NCBI GenBank assembly: GCA_963665265.2
Contig: OY762224.2
Location: forward strand, 1,984,001-2,048,000
Direction of reading: 5' to 3'
DNA: 64,000 nt
Source: CAXXHQ01 sp963665265
GTDB taxonomy: Bacteria > Planctomycetota > Planctomycetia > Pirellulales > Thermoguttaceae
This document shows, one piece after another, positions 53,711 through 61,170 of this stretch. Below the pieces are notes generated by a model. That model worked only from the letters and a program-made list of their open reading frames with translations, was not told where the DNA came from and did no database searches. The number at the start of each line of letters is the position of its first letter. The stretch's first letter is position 1. The translations under genes were made by a program, and so were the position numbers.

Positions 53711-54955
53711 ATGCAGCCCGCCCCCAAAAGTCTTCGTCTTCACATCGGCATTTTCGGACGCCGTAACGCCGGCAAGTCGTCGCTTTTGAACGCGCTGACG
53801 CGGCAGCAGGTCGCCATCGTTTCGGAAGTGGCGGGCACGACGACCGACCCGGTCGAAAAGCCGATGGAGCTTTTGCCGATCGGCCCGACGCTTTTTATCG
53901 ATACGGCCGGCGTGGACGACGTCGGCGCTCTCGGCGAAATGCGCGTGCAAAAAACGCGGCAGGTTTTCGACAGAACCGACCTGGGGTTGCTGGTCGTCGC
54001 GGCCGGCGAGTGGAGCGAGTTTGAAGAAGCGATTCTCCATGAATTAAACGAGCGAAAAATTCCCGTCGTCGTCGTGTTCAACAAGTCTGACCTGGCCGAT
54101 CCTTCGGCTGAGATTTCGCAACGCTTGAAAGACGGCAAGACGGCGACGGTGCGCACGGTCGCCAGTCGCGGTGAGGGCGTTTTGGAGTTGCGTGAGGCGT
54201 TGATTCGGGCGGTGCCCGAGGAATATTTGCGAGCGCCGGCGGTCGTGGCCGACTTAGTTCCGCCCGGCGAAATGGCCGTGCTCGTCGTTCCGATCGATAA
54301 AGAGGCGCCGAAAGGCCGACTCATCGTTCCGCAAGTGCAAACGATCCGCGATCTTCTCGACGGCGATTCATATTGCATGGTCGTCAAAGAACGAGAGCTG
54401 CGCGACGCATTAGAACGCTTGAAGCGACCGCCCGCCTTGGTCGTAACCGATTCGCAAGCGTTTCTCAAAGTGTCGGCCGATACGCCGTTGAACGTGAAAA
54501 TGACGTCATTCTCGATTTTATTCGCTCGGCAAAAGGGAGACTTGGCCCAGTTCGTCGAAGGCGCCTTGGCCATTGATTCGTTGAAGCCCGGCGACCGCGT
54601 TCTTATCGCCGAGTCGTGTTCGCATCATCCGATCGGCGACGATATCGGCCGCGTGAAAATTCCGCGTTGGCTCAAGCAGTACGTCGGCGGCGATCTGCGA
54701 ATTGACACGACGCAAGGCCACGATTTTCCCGAGAATCTGCCCGACTACAAGCTCGTCATTCATTGCGGAGCCTGCATGTGGAATCGTCGCGAAATGCTGT
54801 CGAGAATGACGCGCTGCCGACAGGCGGGCGTTCCCATCTGCAACTACGGCATGACCATCGCCTTCACGCTCGGCATTTTCGATCGGGCGCTCGAGCCGTT
54901 TCCCGACGCCCTCGAAGTTTATCGAAGGCTGAAAAAAATGAAGAATGAAGAATAA
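53711..54955 (+). CDS. hydF: [FeFe]-hydrogenase maturation GTPase HydF
   Basis: 414 residues from ATG at 53711; the frame is open to 53633 but that part overlaps hairpins. GTPase motifs: GIFGRRNAGKSSLLNAL (P-loop), TTTDP (G2), DTAGVDD (G3), FNKSDL (G4). The C-terminal domain carries the [4Fe-4S] ligand set of HydF, CSHHP and HCGACMWN (H-x-n-HCxxC). HydF receives the diiron precursor and passes it to the hydrogenase. It ends 11 bases before the convergent queD-like gene. This completes the HydE, G and F set. Confidence 0.96.
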   Translation: MQPAPKSLRLHIGIFGRRNAGKSSLLNALTRQQVAIVSEVAGTTTDPVEKPMELLPIGPTLFIDTAGVDDVGALGEMRVQKTRQVFDRTDLGLLVVAAGEWSEFEEAILHELNERKIPVVVVFNKSDLADPSAEISQRLKDGKTATVRTVASRGEGVLELREALIRAVPEEYLRAPAVVADLVPPGEMAVLVVPIDKEAPKGRLIVPQVQTIRDLLDGDSYCMVVKERELRDALERLKRPPALVVTDSQAFLKVSADTPLNVKMTSFSILFARQKGDLAQFVEGALAIDSLKPGDRVLIAESCSHHPIGDDIGRVKIPRWLKQYVGGDLRIDTTQGHDFPENLPDYKLVIHCGACMWNRREMLSRMTRCRQAGVPICNYGMTIAFTLGIFDRALEPFPDALEVYRRLKKMKNEE

Positions 54956-54966
54956 GACGGCAATCT

Positions 54967-55452
54967 TTATCCTCTCGCTTGGCGCCACGTAAATTTCGCC
55001 GAGAATCCGCCGCTTTCGCCGACTTCTACCGTAAACGATTCAATCTCCGGCGACTTCATAAAGATCGCTTCTTGTAACTCGTCGGCGATGAATTCGGCAA
55101 AGGCCTCGGTCGTCGTATTCGCTATTGGCAGAATGCGGTAATCGTCGCGCGGAAGAATCCAACGTCGATTGCCGTAAGAGATTTCACATTCAGTCGCCGA
55201 TTCGGCGATCTTCAGCGCCGGGTGCCTGCCCGGTAGAAGGACATGGTGGTCCATCGTTTCGAGAATCGCCTTCAATCGGTTATAGACCTTCGTGAAATCG
55301 ACGACGTAGGCGCTCTCGTTCAACGCCCCGACGATCTCGACCGAAACCGAATAGTCGTGACCATGTAGGTTTTCGCAAGCGCCGTTTTCAAAAGTGATGA
55401 AATGCCCCGCGCTAAATTTCAAATCGGCGTTAGCGATGCGAATGGAGTGCAT
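54967..55452 (-). CDS. queD: 6-carboxytetrahydropterin synthase/PTPS family (QueD-like)
   Basis: 161 residues. Zinc His17 is in FSAGHF; His30 and His32, with catalytic Cys26, are in ACENLHGHDYSV. MDHHVLLP and VEVGESGGFSAKF correspond to the remaining catalytic elements. Part of the queuosine/deazapurine pathway or of pterin synthesis; the Cys-x-x-x-His-Gly-His arrangement is that of QueD rather than mammalian PTPS. No other queuosine gene is in the window. It ends close to the convergent hydF and is followed on its strand by oleB, 8 bases upstream of its start. Confidence 0.82.
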   Translation of the reverse strand: MHSIRIANADLKFSAGHFITFENGACENLHGHDYSVSVEIVGALNESAYVVDFTKVYNRLKAILETMDHHVLLPGRHPALKIAESATECEISYGNRRWILPRDDYRILPIANTTTEAFAEFIADELQEAIFMKSPEIESFTVEVGESGGFSAKFTWRQARG

Positions 55453-55460
55453 GGTTCTTT

Positions 55461-56351
55461 TTATATTGGATGGTTTTGCAAAAACCGTTCGACGATCGGC
55501 ACGACTTGCTCATGGGCGTCTTCGAGGATGTAGTGCGACGCGTCGTGAATCTCGTGAGCTTCGGCCTGCGGATAAATCTCTTGGAATCGACGCAGAAACC
55601 ACGGACTAAAGCACCAGTCTTGCATTCCCCAGACCAAGCAGACTGGAAAACTGCGAAATTGCGAGAGGCCGTTCTCAATGTTCAATAGCGTCTCGTAACT
55701 CGGATGGCTCGGCTTGAGCGGAATGTCTTGCACGAATCGATAGACGCTCACGCGATTGGCCCAACTGTCGTAGGGCGCGGCGTAGCCGGCGCGGACGGCC
55801 GCCGTCATTCGTTCCGGTTTGGCGACGGTCGAGTTCAACGCATGCTTGACGAACAGATTCAAGCCTTGCACGGCGACTTGTCCGAAGCCGGGAATATGAA
55901 CGAGATGAATCTGCCAAGGGCAGGTCGGCGCGCGAAACGCCGCCGTATTCATTAACACGAATCGGGCGAAACGATCGGGCATTGCGACCGCCGCCCCCAT
56001 GCCGACGCCGCCGCCCCAATCGTGGGCGATAAGGGTCGCGCGTTCCAAATTCAAATGTTCGACGAGACGAACGATGTCGGTCACGCGGCGCTTCAAGCGG
56101 TATTCATAGCGACGATGGTCAGGTTTTTCCGAGAGGCCGTGCCCGATCAAGTCGGGAACGATAACTCGATAGCGATCTTTCAAACCCGAGATCATCGATC
56201 GCCAAAAGAACGACCAAGTCGGATTGCCGTGGACGAGGAGCAGCGGCGGGCCTTCCCCTTCGTCAACGTAATTCATTCGGAATCCGTCGATATCGGCGGA
56301 CTTGCAGCGGAACGGATAGAGCGATCGCCAATCGGCGTGTGCGGGATTCAT
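55461..56351 (-). CDS. oleB: OleB-like beta-lactone decarboxylase (haloalkane-dehalogenase-like alpha/beta hydrolase)
   Basis: 296 residues. The Asp nucleophile is Asp111 in LIAHDWGGGVGMG, oxyanion motif HGNPTWSFFWR at 41-51, and catalytic His273 in DASHYILEDAHE. Asp as nucleophile is shared with dehalogenases. Other blocks are those of OleB: YRVIVPDLIGHGLSEKP, LMNTAAFRAPTCPWQ, GYAAPYDSWANRVSVYRFVQ, and VPIVERFLQNHPI. OleB removes CO2 from beta-lactones to give long-chain alkenes. The OleC-like gene is 33 kb to the left; OleA and OleD were not found. True haloalkane dehalogenase is the alternative. Confidence 0.83.
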   Translation of the reverse strand: MNPAHADWRSLYPFRCKSADIDGFRMNYVDEGEGPPLLLVHGNPTWSFFWRSMISGLKDRYRVIVPDLIGHGLSEKPDHRRYEYRLKRRVTDIVRLVEHLNLERATLIAHDWGGGVGMGAAVAMPDRFARFVLMNTAAFRAPTCPWQIHLVHIPGFGQVAVQGLNLFVKHALNSTVAKPERMTAAVRAGYAAPYDSWANRVSVYRFVQDIPLKPSHPSYETLLNIENGLSQFRSFPVCLVWGMQDWCFSPWFLRRFQEIYPQAEAHEIHDASHYILEDAHEQVVPIVERFLQNHPI

Positions 56352-56599
56352 ACGATGAAAGCTGGTCTTCGACTGCGGGATGTGCGATAAAAATGCATTC
56401 GGGCATTATACCGCGCCAAGACCAAATTCTGGAAGGCGCCGAAAAACCGCGAAAAACCCCCAAAGATCGTCGCCCCGACGACGAAATACTGTATATTAGA
56501 CGTAAACGATCAGATCGCGTTTCGCCGCCGGTCGCCTCGCAAGGGACGCCGCGACGCTTATCAAAAACGCGGGGCATGCTAATTGTTAAAGAACTAACA

Positions 56600-57061
56600 A
56601 TGATTCACGACGATTCCGAATTTGAAGAATTGGAGATTATCGAGCCGGCGGGATTGTTTTCCCCCCGCACGAACTCCGTTATTTACGGAATCGTTTTTCT
56701 ATTGGCCGTGGCGAATTTATGGCTTTGGATTGGAAGCTGGTTCGGCGAATTTTTCATCAATGCAATTAGTATGTTCGTCGGAATTCAGATTTGCGACCGA
56801 CTCGGCTTGGGAGACGCCTTTGACGATTGGAAAGAGGATGCGTTGAAATGCTTGATGGTCTCGGCGGCCGCTTTAGCTCCGGCGCTTTTCTTTGGGCTTA
56901 TGCTTGACGGATTCTTCAGTTCCGGTAGCTATTTAAGCACGTTAACTTTCTACCTCGCCGCTAGACTCGCATGGCCGAAAGCGTCCTTGCCCGAGTTGTT
57001 TTTGCTGGCGATGTTCTCCGGCGGTTCGGCTCTGATTTTGTCGCAAGTCATCGGCTACTGA
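56600..57061 (+). CDS. Small multi-pass membrane protein, unrecognised
   Basis: 153 residues from ATG at 56600 (MIHDDSEFEELEIIEPAG); an ATG at 56576 is also in frame and the frame is open further upstream without protein-like content. An acidic N-terminus is followed by about four hydrophobic segments (SVIYGIVFLLAVANLWLWIG, FFINAISMFVGIQI, LMVSAAALAPALFFGLML, LPELFLLAMFSGGSALIL). No motif or known family was seen. Tail to tail with the CehA-like gene, 44 bases apart. Confidence 0.62.
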   Translation: MIHDDSEFEELEIIEPAGLFSPRTNSVIYGIVFLLAVANLWLWIGSWFGEFFINAISMFVGIQICDRLGLGDAFDDWKEDALKCLMVSAAALAPALFFGLMLDGFFSSGSYLSTLTFYLAARLAWPKASLPELFLLAMFSGGSALILSQVIGY

Positions 57062-57105
57062 AGCGGCCTTTGCGATCTGAAATGGGGCGAGTTCGCCTAT
57101 CCCCT

Positions 57106-58704
57106 CTATTCCGCGTTCGACTTCTTCACGAGGTCTTGCCAGAACGCTTTCGCGCGGTTTTGATATTCCAACGTCTTTTTATTCGCCTCGGCCTCTTTGG
57201 AAAGTTGTGCGATGCGCTCCTCCGTCCAATCGACGAAGTATTGCGCCGCCGACTTGCTGATCCGCGGCTCTTCGTCGGTCCGCACGTAATACGGCGCCGA
57301 TAGAGCGAACGGATAGGTCTTCGGATCCTCGGCCACGACGCGCAAGGCGAACCAGCCGCGATCGTCGCATTTGAGCGGCGGCAGCTTGCCGCTCTTCGCA
57401 TACTCGGCGAACTTAATCGAGACGACGATCTTTCCGTTTTGAATGACGTCGAGATAATCGATCTTCTTGCGAGTCGAAAGGGTCATGCCGATTTCAAACT
57501 CGCTAGTTTTTCCCTTGGGAATGAGAAAGGTTTGGCCGGGCGGAACGCCTTGCACGGTCAATCGCATCAGCGGGCCGTTGGTCACGAACACTTGGCCCGT
57601 TTGAAACGCGTCCCACCATCTTTCGTAATCCAAACCGCCCTGCAAATATACGTACATGCGGTTCGCTCCCACCGGATTCGGCGCCTCGCCCGACATGCTT
57701 CCGGCGCTGAGCGGAATTTTCAATCCGCATTCCAGCAGCTTGAAGTAGATGTCTTGCGAATATTGGGCGTTGCCCCAAGGATCGGGAAAACGCGTTTTAT
57801 TCCGCGCTCGTCCGCCGCCTTCCGACGGATTCACCTTCTCCCGGCCGATGTTGCCGTTGGCCACTTGAATCGAGTCGGCCAGCCCGAGCGCGACCAACGT
57901 CGGCATGTCGAGCCAGTACGGCCGAGTCACGTCGACCCATGCCTTGGGATTGTTCTTCTTGATCGTTTCGATTTTTTCGATGAACGGTCGATCGCCCTGC
58001 GGTCGTTCTTTAGCGGTCAAATCGCCGAGACGGTGAATGACGACTTCGTTGCCGGCCTCCGCAATCGTCAACGTCGAGGCGTCGTAGTAGCGGTTTGAAT
58101 CGAAGTTGACGAAGGTCGTTTTTTCCTTGTCGGCCTCTTTATCTTTTGATTTCTCTTTCGAGGCAGGTTTTTTCGCCGTCGCCGGTTTTTCGCCGCTCGA
58201 CTTGCCCGAAACGACCGCCGCCACATGCAAGTCGTCGGCCTGCATGAGCAACTCAATTTGATTCAACGGGCGGCGCACGTCCAAGTCGCCCGAGTACCAA
58301 CCTTCGTCGGCCAAATTGGCGAAGCGGGTGAGATCGACGGTTTTCGAATCTTCGGCAAACTGATTGATCGTAAAGTAACCTTGTCGATCGAGATATTCCA
58401 ACCCGCGTTCCATGACGAACGAATAGTTGCCCAGCGGCAGCTTCATCGTCAACGGACCGGGCATGGCGAAGTGGTCGTGATAGAACGTCGTTCCGTCGAC
58501 GCGTCGCGGCTGATTTTTCGGCCCGACGAGATGAACGCGGCAAGGAATTTGCGTGCCGCTTTCCTTGTCGACGACGATCAGTTCAAGCTGACCGGTTTGT
58601 GCGGCCGAAGCGAACTCCGCCGAAAATAAAAAGGCGAGCGCGGCGCCGGCAATTTGCGCGGCGAGCAAGGAACGGAAGCGGAATTGCGTATCGAGAAAAC
58701 TCAT
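57106..58704 (-). CDS. Exported CehA/McbA-like (PHP-superfamily) protein, metal-site histidines missing
   Basis: 532 residues with a signal peptide (hydrophobic core AAQIAGAALAFLFSAEFASA). An N-terminal beta domain (LELIVVDKESGTQIPCRVHL, LPLGNYSFVMERGLEY) is followed by the CehA-type landmark WYSGDLDVRRPLNQIELLMQADDLHVAAVV at about 136-165. In active relatives this block is GDLH-x-HR. Here both metal-binding His are replaced by Asp and Arg. A Lys/Glu-rich insert (about 166-190) comes next. The C-terminal part keeps GANRMYVYLQGGLDYERWWD, FQTGQVFVTNGPLMRLTV and a beta-sandwich. The family hydrolyses esters or phosphoesters; this copy is probably non-enzymatic. Exact role unknown. Confidence 0.75.
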   Translation of the reverse strand: MSFLDTQFRFRSLLAAQIAGAALAFLFSAEFASAAQTGQLELIVVDKESGTQIPCRVHLVGPKNQPRRVDGTTFYHDHFAMPGPLTMKLPLGNYSFVMERGLEYLDRQGYFTINQFAEDSKTVDLTRFANLADEGWYSGDLDVRRPLNQIELLMQADDLHVAAVVSGKSSGEKPATAKKPASKEKSKDKEADKEKTTFVNFDSNRYYDASTLTIAEAGNEVVIHRLGDLTAKERPQGDRPFIEKIETIKKNNPKAWVDVTRPYWLDMPTLVALGLADSIQVANGNIGREKVNPSEGGGRARNKTRFPDPWGNAQYSQDIYFKLLECGLKIPLSAGSMSGEAPNPVGANRMYVYLQGGLDYERWWDAFQTGQVFVTNGPLMRLTVQGVPPGQTFLIPKGKTSEFEIGMTLSTRKKIDYLDVIQNGKIVVSIKFAEYAKSGKLPPLKCDDRGWFALRVVAEDPKTYPFALSAPYYVRTDEEPRISKSAAQYFVDWTEERIAQLSKEAEANKKTLEYQNRAKAFWQDLVKKSNAE

Positions 58705-58903
58705 AAAAATCGGAATAAAATGAAACGCGGGGGGTTATTGGCGGCCGGCCGTGGCGCGATATATTAACTTTAGCACGGAGATTCCCCGGCCGAGGGGATT
58801 TTCCGCTTGAAATAGGGAACGTCTTCCCGATAAAATTGAGCTTTCGGTTTTATTCGAAGGCTCCGACGCAACTTTTGCATTACCAAGGATATACGTTTCG
58901 GTT

Positions 58904-59923
58904 ATGGCTGAGGATTTTTATAAAACGTTGGGCGTCGCGCGGAACGCTTCCCAGGCCGAGATTCAGAAGGCTTACTTCGACTTGGCCAAAAAGTATCACC
59001 CGGACAAAAACCCGGACGATAAATCGGCGGTCAAAAAGTTCCAAAAAGTTCAGGCCGCGTTCGACGTCTTGGGCAACGCCGAGAAGCGCGAAATGTACGA
59101 TCGCTACGGCAGCTCGTTCGGTTCGCAACGACCGGGCGGCGGTCAATCGTACAACTGGACCGGTCAGCAGCCGGGCGGCGGCTTTGCCGGCGGGTTCAAT
59201 CCCGAAGACATCGACTTCAGCCAATTCTTCGGCGATCGGTTTGGCGAAGGCGCGGGGGGCGCCGCCGGAGCGAACGCGGGAGCGGCCGGCTTCGGCGGCT
59301 TCTCCGACATTTTCAAACAATTCAAACGGGCCAATCCCGGCCGACCGCAACGAGCGTCTTCGGCTTCGACGTCGCGACGTGGCGCCGACATTAGCCACAC
59401 GATTCAAGTTCCGTTCACTACCTCGATCAACGGCGGCGAAGCGCAACTCTCCGTCCAGCGTCAGTCGGGCAAGGTCGATGCGATCACCGTCAAGATTCCG
59501 CCGGGAATTGAAAGCGGCAAAAAAATTCGCATTCGCGGCCAAGGCGAACCCGCGCCGCGCGGCGGAACGCCCGGCGACATTCTGCTGACGGTCCACGTCG
59601 ACGCCCATCCGTATTATCAACGGCGCGGCAATCATCTGGTCGTGCGATTGCCGGTCACGTTGGCCGAGGCGGCCGCCGGGGCGAAGATCGACGTCCCCAC
59701 GCCGCGCGGCACGGTGACGTTGAACGTCCCCGCCGGCTCGTCGAGCGGCGTCAAATTACGAGTGAAAGGCTACGGGATTACGCCGAAAAACGGTACGCCC
59801 GGCGATCTGCTGGCCGAGGTGAGCGTCGTTCTTCCGAAGAATATTTCCGAATCGGACCGCAAACTGCTCTGCGAGATCGATAAGCGTTACGAGCAGCAAC
59901 CTCGCCACGATTTGCATTGGTAA
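58904..59923 (+). CDS. DnaJ/CbpA-type co-chaperone (type II Hsp40)
   Basis: 339 residues. J-domain 3-70 with intact HPD (32-34: KKYHPDKNPDD). A Gly-rich region (about 75-165) is followed by two C-terminal substrate-binding beta domains (HTIQVPFTTSINGGEAQLSV, GKKIRIRGQGEPAPRGGTPGDILL, PTPRGTVTLNVPAG). There is no zinc-finger with CxxCxGxG, so it is a CbpA-type and not the main DnaJ. It assists DnaK in folding or acts at the nucleoid. Standing alone; its 3' end runs into a cluster of hairpin repeats. Confidence 0.93.
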   Translation: MAEDFYKTLGVARNASQAEIQKAYFDLAKKYHPDKNPDDKSAVKKFQKVQAAFDVLGNAEKREMYDRYGSSFGSQRPGGGQSYNWTGQQPGGGFAGGFNPEDIDFSQFFGDRFGEGAGGAAGANAGAAGFGGFSDIFKQFKRANPGRPQRASSASTSRRGADISHTIQVPFTTSINGGEAQLSVQRQSGKVDAITVKIPPGIESGKKIRIRGQGEPAPRGGTPGDILLTVHVDAHPYYQRRGNHLVVRLPVTLAEAAAGAKIDVPTPRGTVTLNVPAGSSSGVKLRVKGYGITPKNGTPGDLLAEVSVVLPKNISESDRKLLCEIDKRYEQQPRHDLHW

Positions 59924-60226
59924 CACGCGCTGTAGGGAACGCGCTGCCGTGGCGTTCCGCATAAGTAAGCGCTATTGGGTACGTCCTCCGTGACGTTCCG
60001 CCTAAGTTGCGCGCTGTAGGGAACGCCCTCCGTGGCGTTCCGCTGAAGTAAGTGTTGTTGGGAACGCGCTGCTGCGGTGTTCCGCTTAAGCTGTAGGGAA
60101 CGCCCTCCGTGGCGTTCCGCTTAGGCAAGAAGAACGGGCGCTCCTGCCTGTTCGCAAATATCCTTGGCGATGCCGACCGCCGCGAGCGGTGCTTATTTAT
60201 CTTGAATTTTTTCCGAAAGCGACGGC
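59924..60226. other. Intergenic region dominated by palindromic repeats
   Basis: About 300 bases between the chaperone gene and rnpA. The first 200 are five copies of the GGAACG-type palindromic repeat, listed separately. The remaining 100 bases before the rnpA ATG have no clear element; no rpmH (L34) gene, the usual neighbour of rnpA, is present. Confidence 0.6.
59927..60120. repeat. Array of five REP-like palindromic repeats
   Basis: Five copies at about 59927-59960, 59969-60001, 60011-60043, 60052-60085 and 60091-60120. The best core is GTAGGGAACGCC-CTCC-GTGGCGTTCCGC: an imperfect palindrome GGAACGCC/GGCGTTCC around a short middle. Copies 2 and 4 have diverged, with partly compensating changes (GTACGTC/GACGTTC-like). 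Spacing is 8-10 bases. They follow a stop codon and could end transcription. Further copies lie beyond rnpA. Confidence 0.85.
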
Positions 60227-60583
60227 ATGGCCGATTATCGATTCTTAACCGAGCATCGCATCCGTCGCGGCGTCGATTTTCAGCGCGCCTTCGCGCGTCG
60301 ATGCTCGGCCTCCGATTCGACGTTGCTCGTCTTCGCCTGCCCTAATGAACTGCCGCATCCGCGTCTCGGGCTTTCAGTGTCGCGCAAGGTCGGCAACGCC
60401 GTCGTTCGCAATCGTTGGAAGCGTTTAATCCGCGAGTCGTTTCGGCTGAGCCGTGAGGAACTTCTCGCCGGCGTCGATTTCGTGGTGATTCCCCGCGCGG
60501 CGGAGCCGCCGACGATGGACGAAGTCCGCCAATCGCTCGTCCGTCTTGCTCGGCGTATCGCAAGTAAACTCCGGGAAAGATGA
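60227..60583 (+). CDS. rnpA: Ribonuclease P protein component
   Basis: 118 residues. RNR motif block GLSVSRKVGNAVVRNRWKRLIRESFRLSR is complete; FLTEHRIRRGVDFQRAF at the start and a basic C-terminus are typical. The protein helps the RNase P RNA mature tRNA 5' ends. In most bacteria rnpA follows rpmH and precedes yidD/yidC; here no rpmH is upstream and no yidD or yidC follows within 580 bases. Instead, both sides are filled with palindromic repeats. Length and sequence are normal, so the gene looks functional. Confidence 0.96.
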   Translation: MADYRFLTEHRIRRGVDFQRAFARRCSASDSTLLVFACPNELPHPRLGLSVSRKVGNAVVRNRWKRLIRESFRLSREELLAGVDFVVIPRAAEPPTMDEVRQSLVRLARRIASKLRER

Positions 60584-60615
60584 ACGACCAAGCCCGATTC
60601 CGCAGCGTAAGCGCT

Positions 60616-60648
60616 GCGCTGTAGGGAACGGCCTCCGTGCCGTTCCGT
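60616..60648. repeat. REP-like repeat copy after rnpA
   Basis: GCGCTGTAGGGAACGG-CCTCCG-TGCCGTTCCGT. It matches the repeats before rnpA, but the inner pair has changed from CC/GG to GG/CC on both arms, keeping the palindrome. Confidence 0.8.
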
Positions 60649-60684
60649 CTTGTGCCGAAGGCTCTGCCGTTTGAGACTGGAATT

Positions 60685-60710
60685 GCCGTAGGGCGCACTC
60701 CGAGCGCCGC
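60685..60710. repeat. Variant of the repeat (GTAGGGCGC type)
   Basis: GTAGGGCGC-ACTCCGA-GCGCCGC. Shares the GTAGGG lead and a central CTCCG with the GGAACG type but has other arms. A second copy is at 60931-60957. Confidence 0.65.
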
Positions 60711-60752
60711 GTAAGTTTTAGCTGATAATTTTTCTGTGGCCGTCTGTTTTCG

Positions 60753-60876
60753 AGGGACGTTTACGTCCCTTTCTCGGCCTTTAGGCCGTCAAAGGCCCGA
60801 CGTTTACGTCGGGTAAAAGCTCCGCACTAATTTTTAATTCTGGTTTTCGAAACCTGTCAGGACCGTTCACGGTCCT
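60753..60876. repeat. Four short hairpins with TTTA/TTCA loops
   Basis: AGGGACG-TTTA-CGTCCCT (60753-60770), CGGCC-TTTA-GGCCG (60775-60788), CCCGACG-TTTA-CGTCGGG (60796-60813), AGGACCG-TTCA-CGGTCCT (60859-60876). The stems differ in sequence but the loop is the same or one base off, so structure and loop rather than stem sequence appear to be kept. Confidence 0.85.
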
Positions 60877-60930
60877 CCTGAAACGCCTGACATTTAAATA
60901 TGATCGGACTAGTAAGGCGCCGATGAAATT

Positions 60931-60957
60931 GCTGTAGGGCGCTCTCCGAACGCCGCA
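60931..60957. repeat. Variant of the repeat (GTAGGGCGC type), second copy
   Basis: GTAGGGCGC-TCTCCGA-ACGCCGC. The arm change (G to A at the right arm) makes the palindrome imperfect. Confidence 0.6.
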
Positions 60958-60966
60958 TCCGCCTCA

Positions 60967-60998
60967 CGCTGTAGGGAACGCCCTCTGTGGCGTTCCGT
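60967..60998. repeat. REP-like repeat copy, rightmost
   Basis: GCTGTAGGGAACGCC-CTCT-GTGGCGTTCCGTC, one base different from the main core, followed by TTGTTTTTTTG. In this place it could work as a terminator on the plus strand. Confidence 0.75.
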
Positions 60999-61170
60999 CT
61001 TGTTTTTTTGTGCCCGGCCATAAGAACTTAGAACGCAAATAAAATTCCTGCTTAAAGCGTTTGCAATTCTATTGCATTAAAAACAGCTTCTCGTTAGGAT
61101 TGCGATTAAGGGCTCCAACCTGGCGGGGCGCAATCCCACCGCAAGCCGCCGCAATGTCGGGGAAGCATTC

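Larger units (their letters stand above)
60584..61170. other. Gene-free, repeat-rich region
   Basis: About 590 bases without a plausible gene. It holds two further GGAACG-type repeats (60616-60648 and 60967-60998), two shorter variants (60685-60710 and 60931-60957) and a set of four hairpins with TTTA-like loops. The right 130 bases form the leader of the long repeat protein; no RBS is obvious. Confidence 0.7.

Noticed and set aside
59927..60998. CRISPR array
   Set aside because: Repeats are near-palindromic, diverge from each other, have spacers of only 8-10 bases in the array and no cas genes are nearby.
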